DNA from: an uncultured Actinomyces sp.
GTDB taxonomy: Bacteria > Actinomycetota > Actinomycetes > Actinomycetales > Actinomycetaceae
DNA length: 12,437 nt
Assembly: GCA_945949035.1 (NCBI GenBank)
Contig: CAMFDH010000017.1
Span: 1 to 12,437, forward strand
Direction: 5' to 3'
This document shows positions 12,424 through 12,437 of the stretch, piece after piece. Each line of letters starts with the position of its first letter. The first letter of the stretch is position 1. The notes beneath the pieces are model-generated. The model was not told the origin of the DNA, did not search any database, and worked only from the letters and a program-made list of their open reading frames with translations. The position numbers and the translations under genes were made by a program.

Positions 12424-12437
12424 TTGTCGAGTCCTTC

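Overview
The window is GC-rich, gene-dense chromosomal DNA that reads as a high-GC Gram-positive (Actinomycetota). The clues are a bifunctional-type actinobacterial dCTP deaminase, a DUF3073 protein (an actinobacterial family), an MrpA subunit fused to MrpB, mixed ATG/GTG starts, and two genes that look leaderless. A tRNA-Gly end next to dcd, with an EtfD-like iron-sulfur protein nearby, recalls the dcd neighbourhood of mycobacteria. I cannot name a genus; Actinomycetales or Micrococcales would fit.

Layout. Positions 1-28 hold the 3' end of a tRNA, probably tRNA-Gly, followed by a small terminator hairpin. Next on the + strand come a PLP-dependent threonine-aldolase-family enzyme (153-1193), dCTP deaminase dcd (1252-1875) and a 397-residue protein I do not recognise (1885-3078). 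The unknown gene runs convergently into, and overlaps by 71 bp, a minus-strand gene for a membrane-anchored Fe-S oxidoreductase of the EtfD/heterodisulfide-reductase type (3008-5254). From the divergent intergenic region 5255-5423 a six-gene mrp operon is read on the + strand: mrpA-B fusion, mrpC, mrpD, mrpE, mrpF, mrpG (5424-11728). It encodes a multisubunit Na+/H+ antiporter, and its genes overlap by a few bases or are 1 bp apart. The right end has two small minus-strand genes: a DUF3073 protein (11746-11973) and a small membrane-anchored protein resembling DUF3618 (12115-12423).

How they work together. The mrp operon is a complete Mrp set and should exchange cytoplasmic Na+ for external H+, supporting Na+ and pH homeostasis at the membrane. 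The divergent Fe-S protein should pass electrons to the quinone pool. The two transcription units share one upstream region, but a functional link is only an inference. dcd supplies dUMP for thymidylate synthesis. The aldolase interconverts threonine-type amino acids with glycine and an aldehyde.

I see no mobile element, CRISPR array, phage gene, defence system or biosynthetic cluster. The less ordinary points are the unknown 397-residue protein, the convergent coding overlap, the probable leaderless starts, hydrophilic extensions on MrpC, MrpD and MrpF, and a perfect 12-bp hairpin at 12074-12100.
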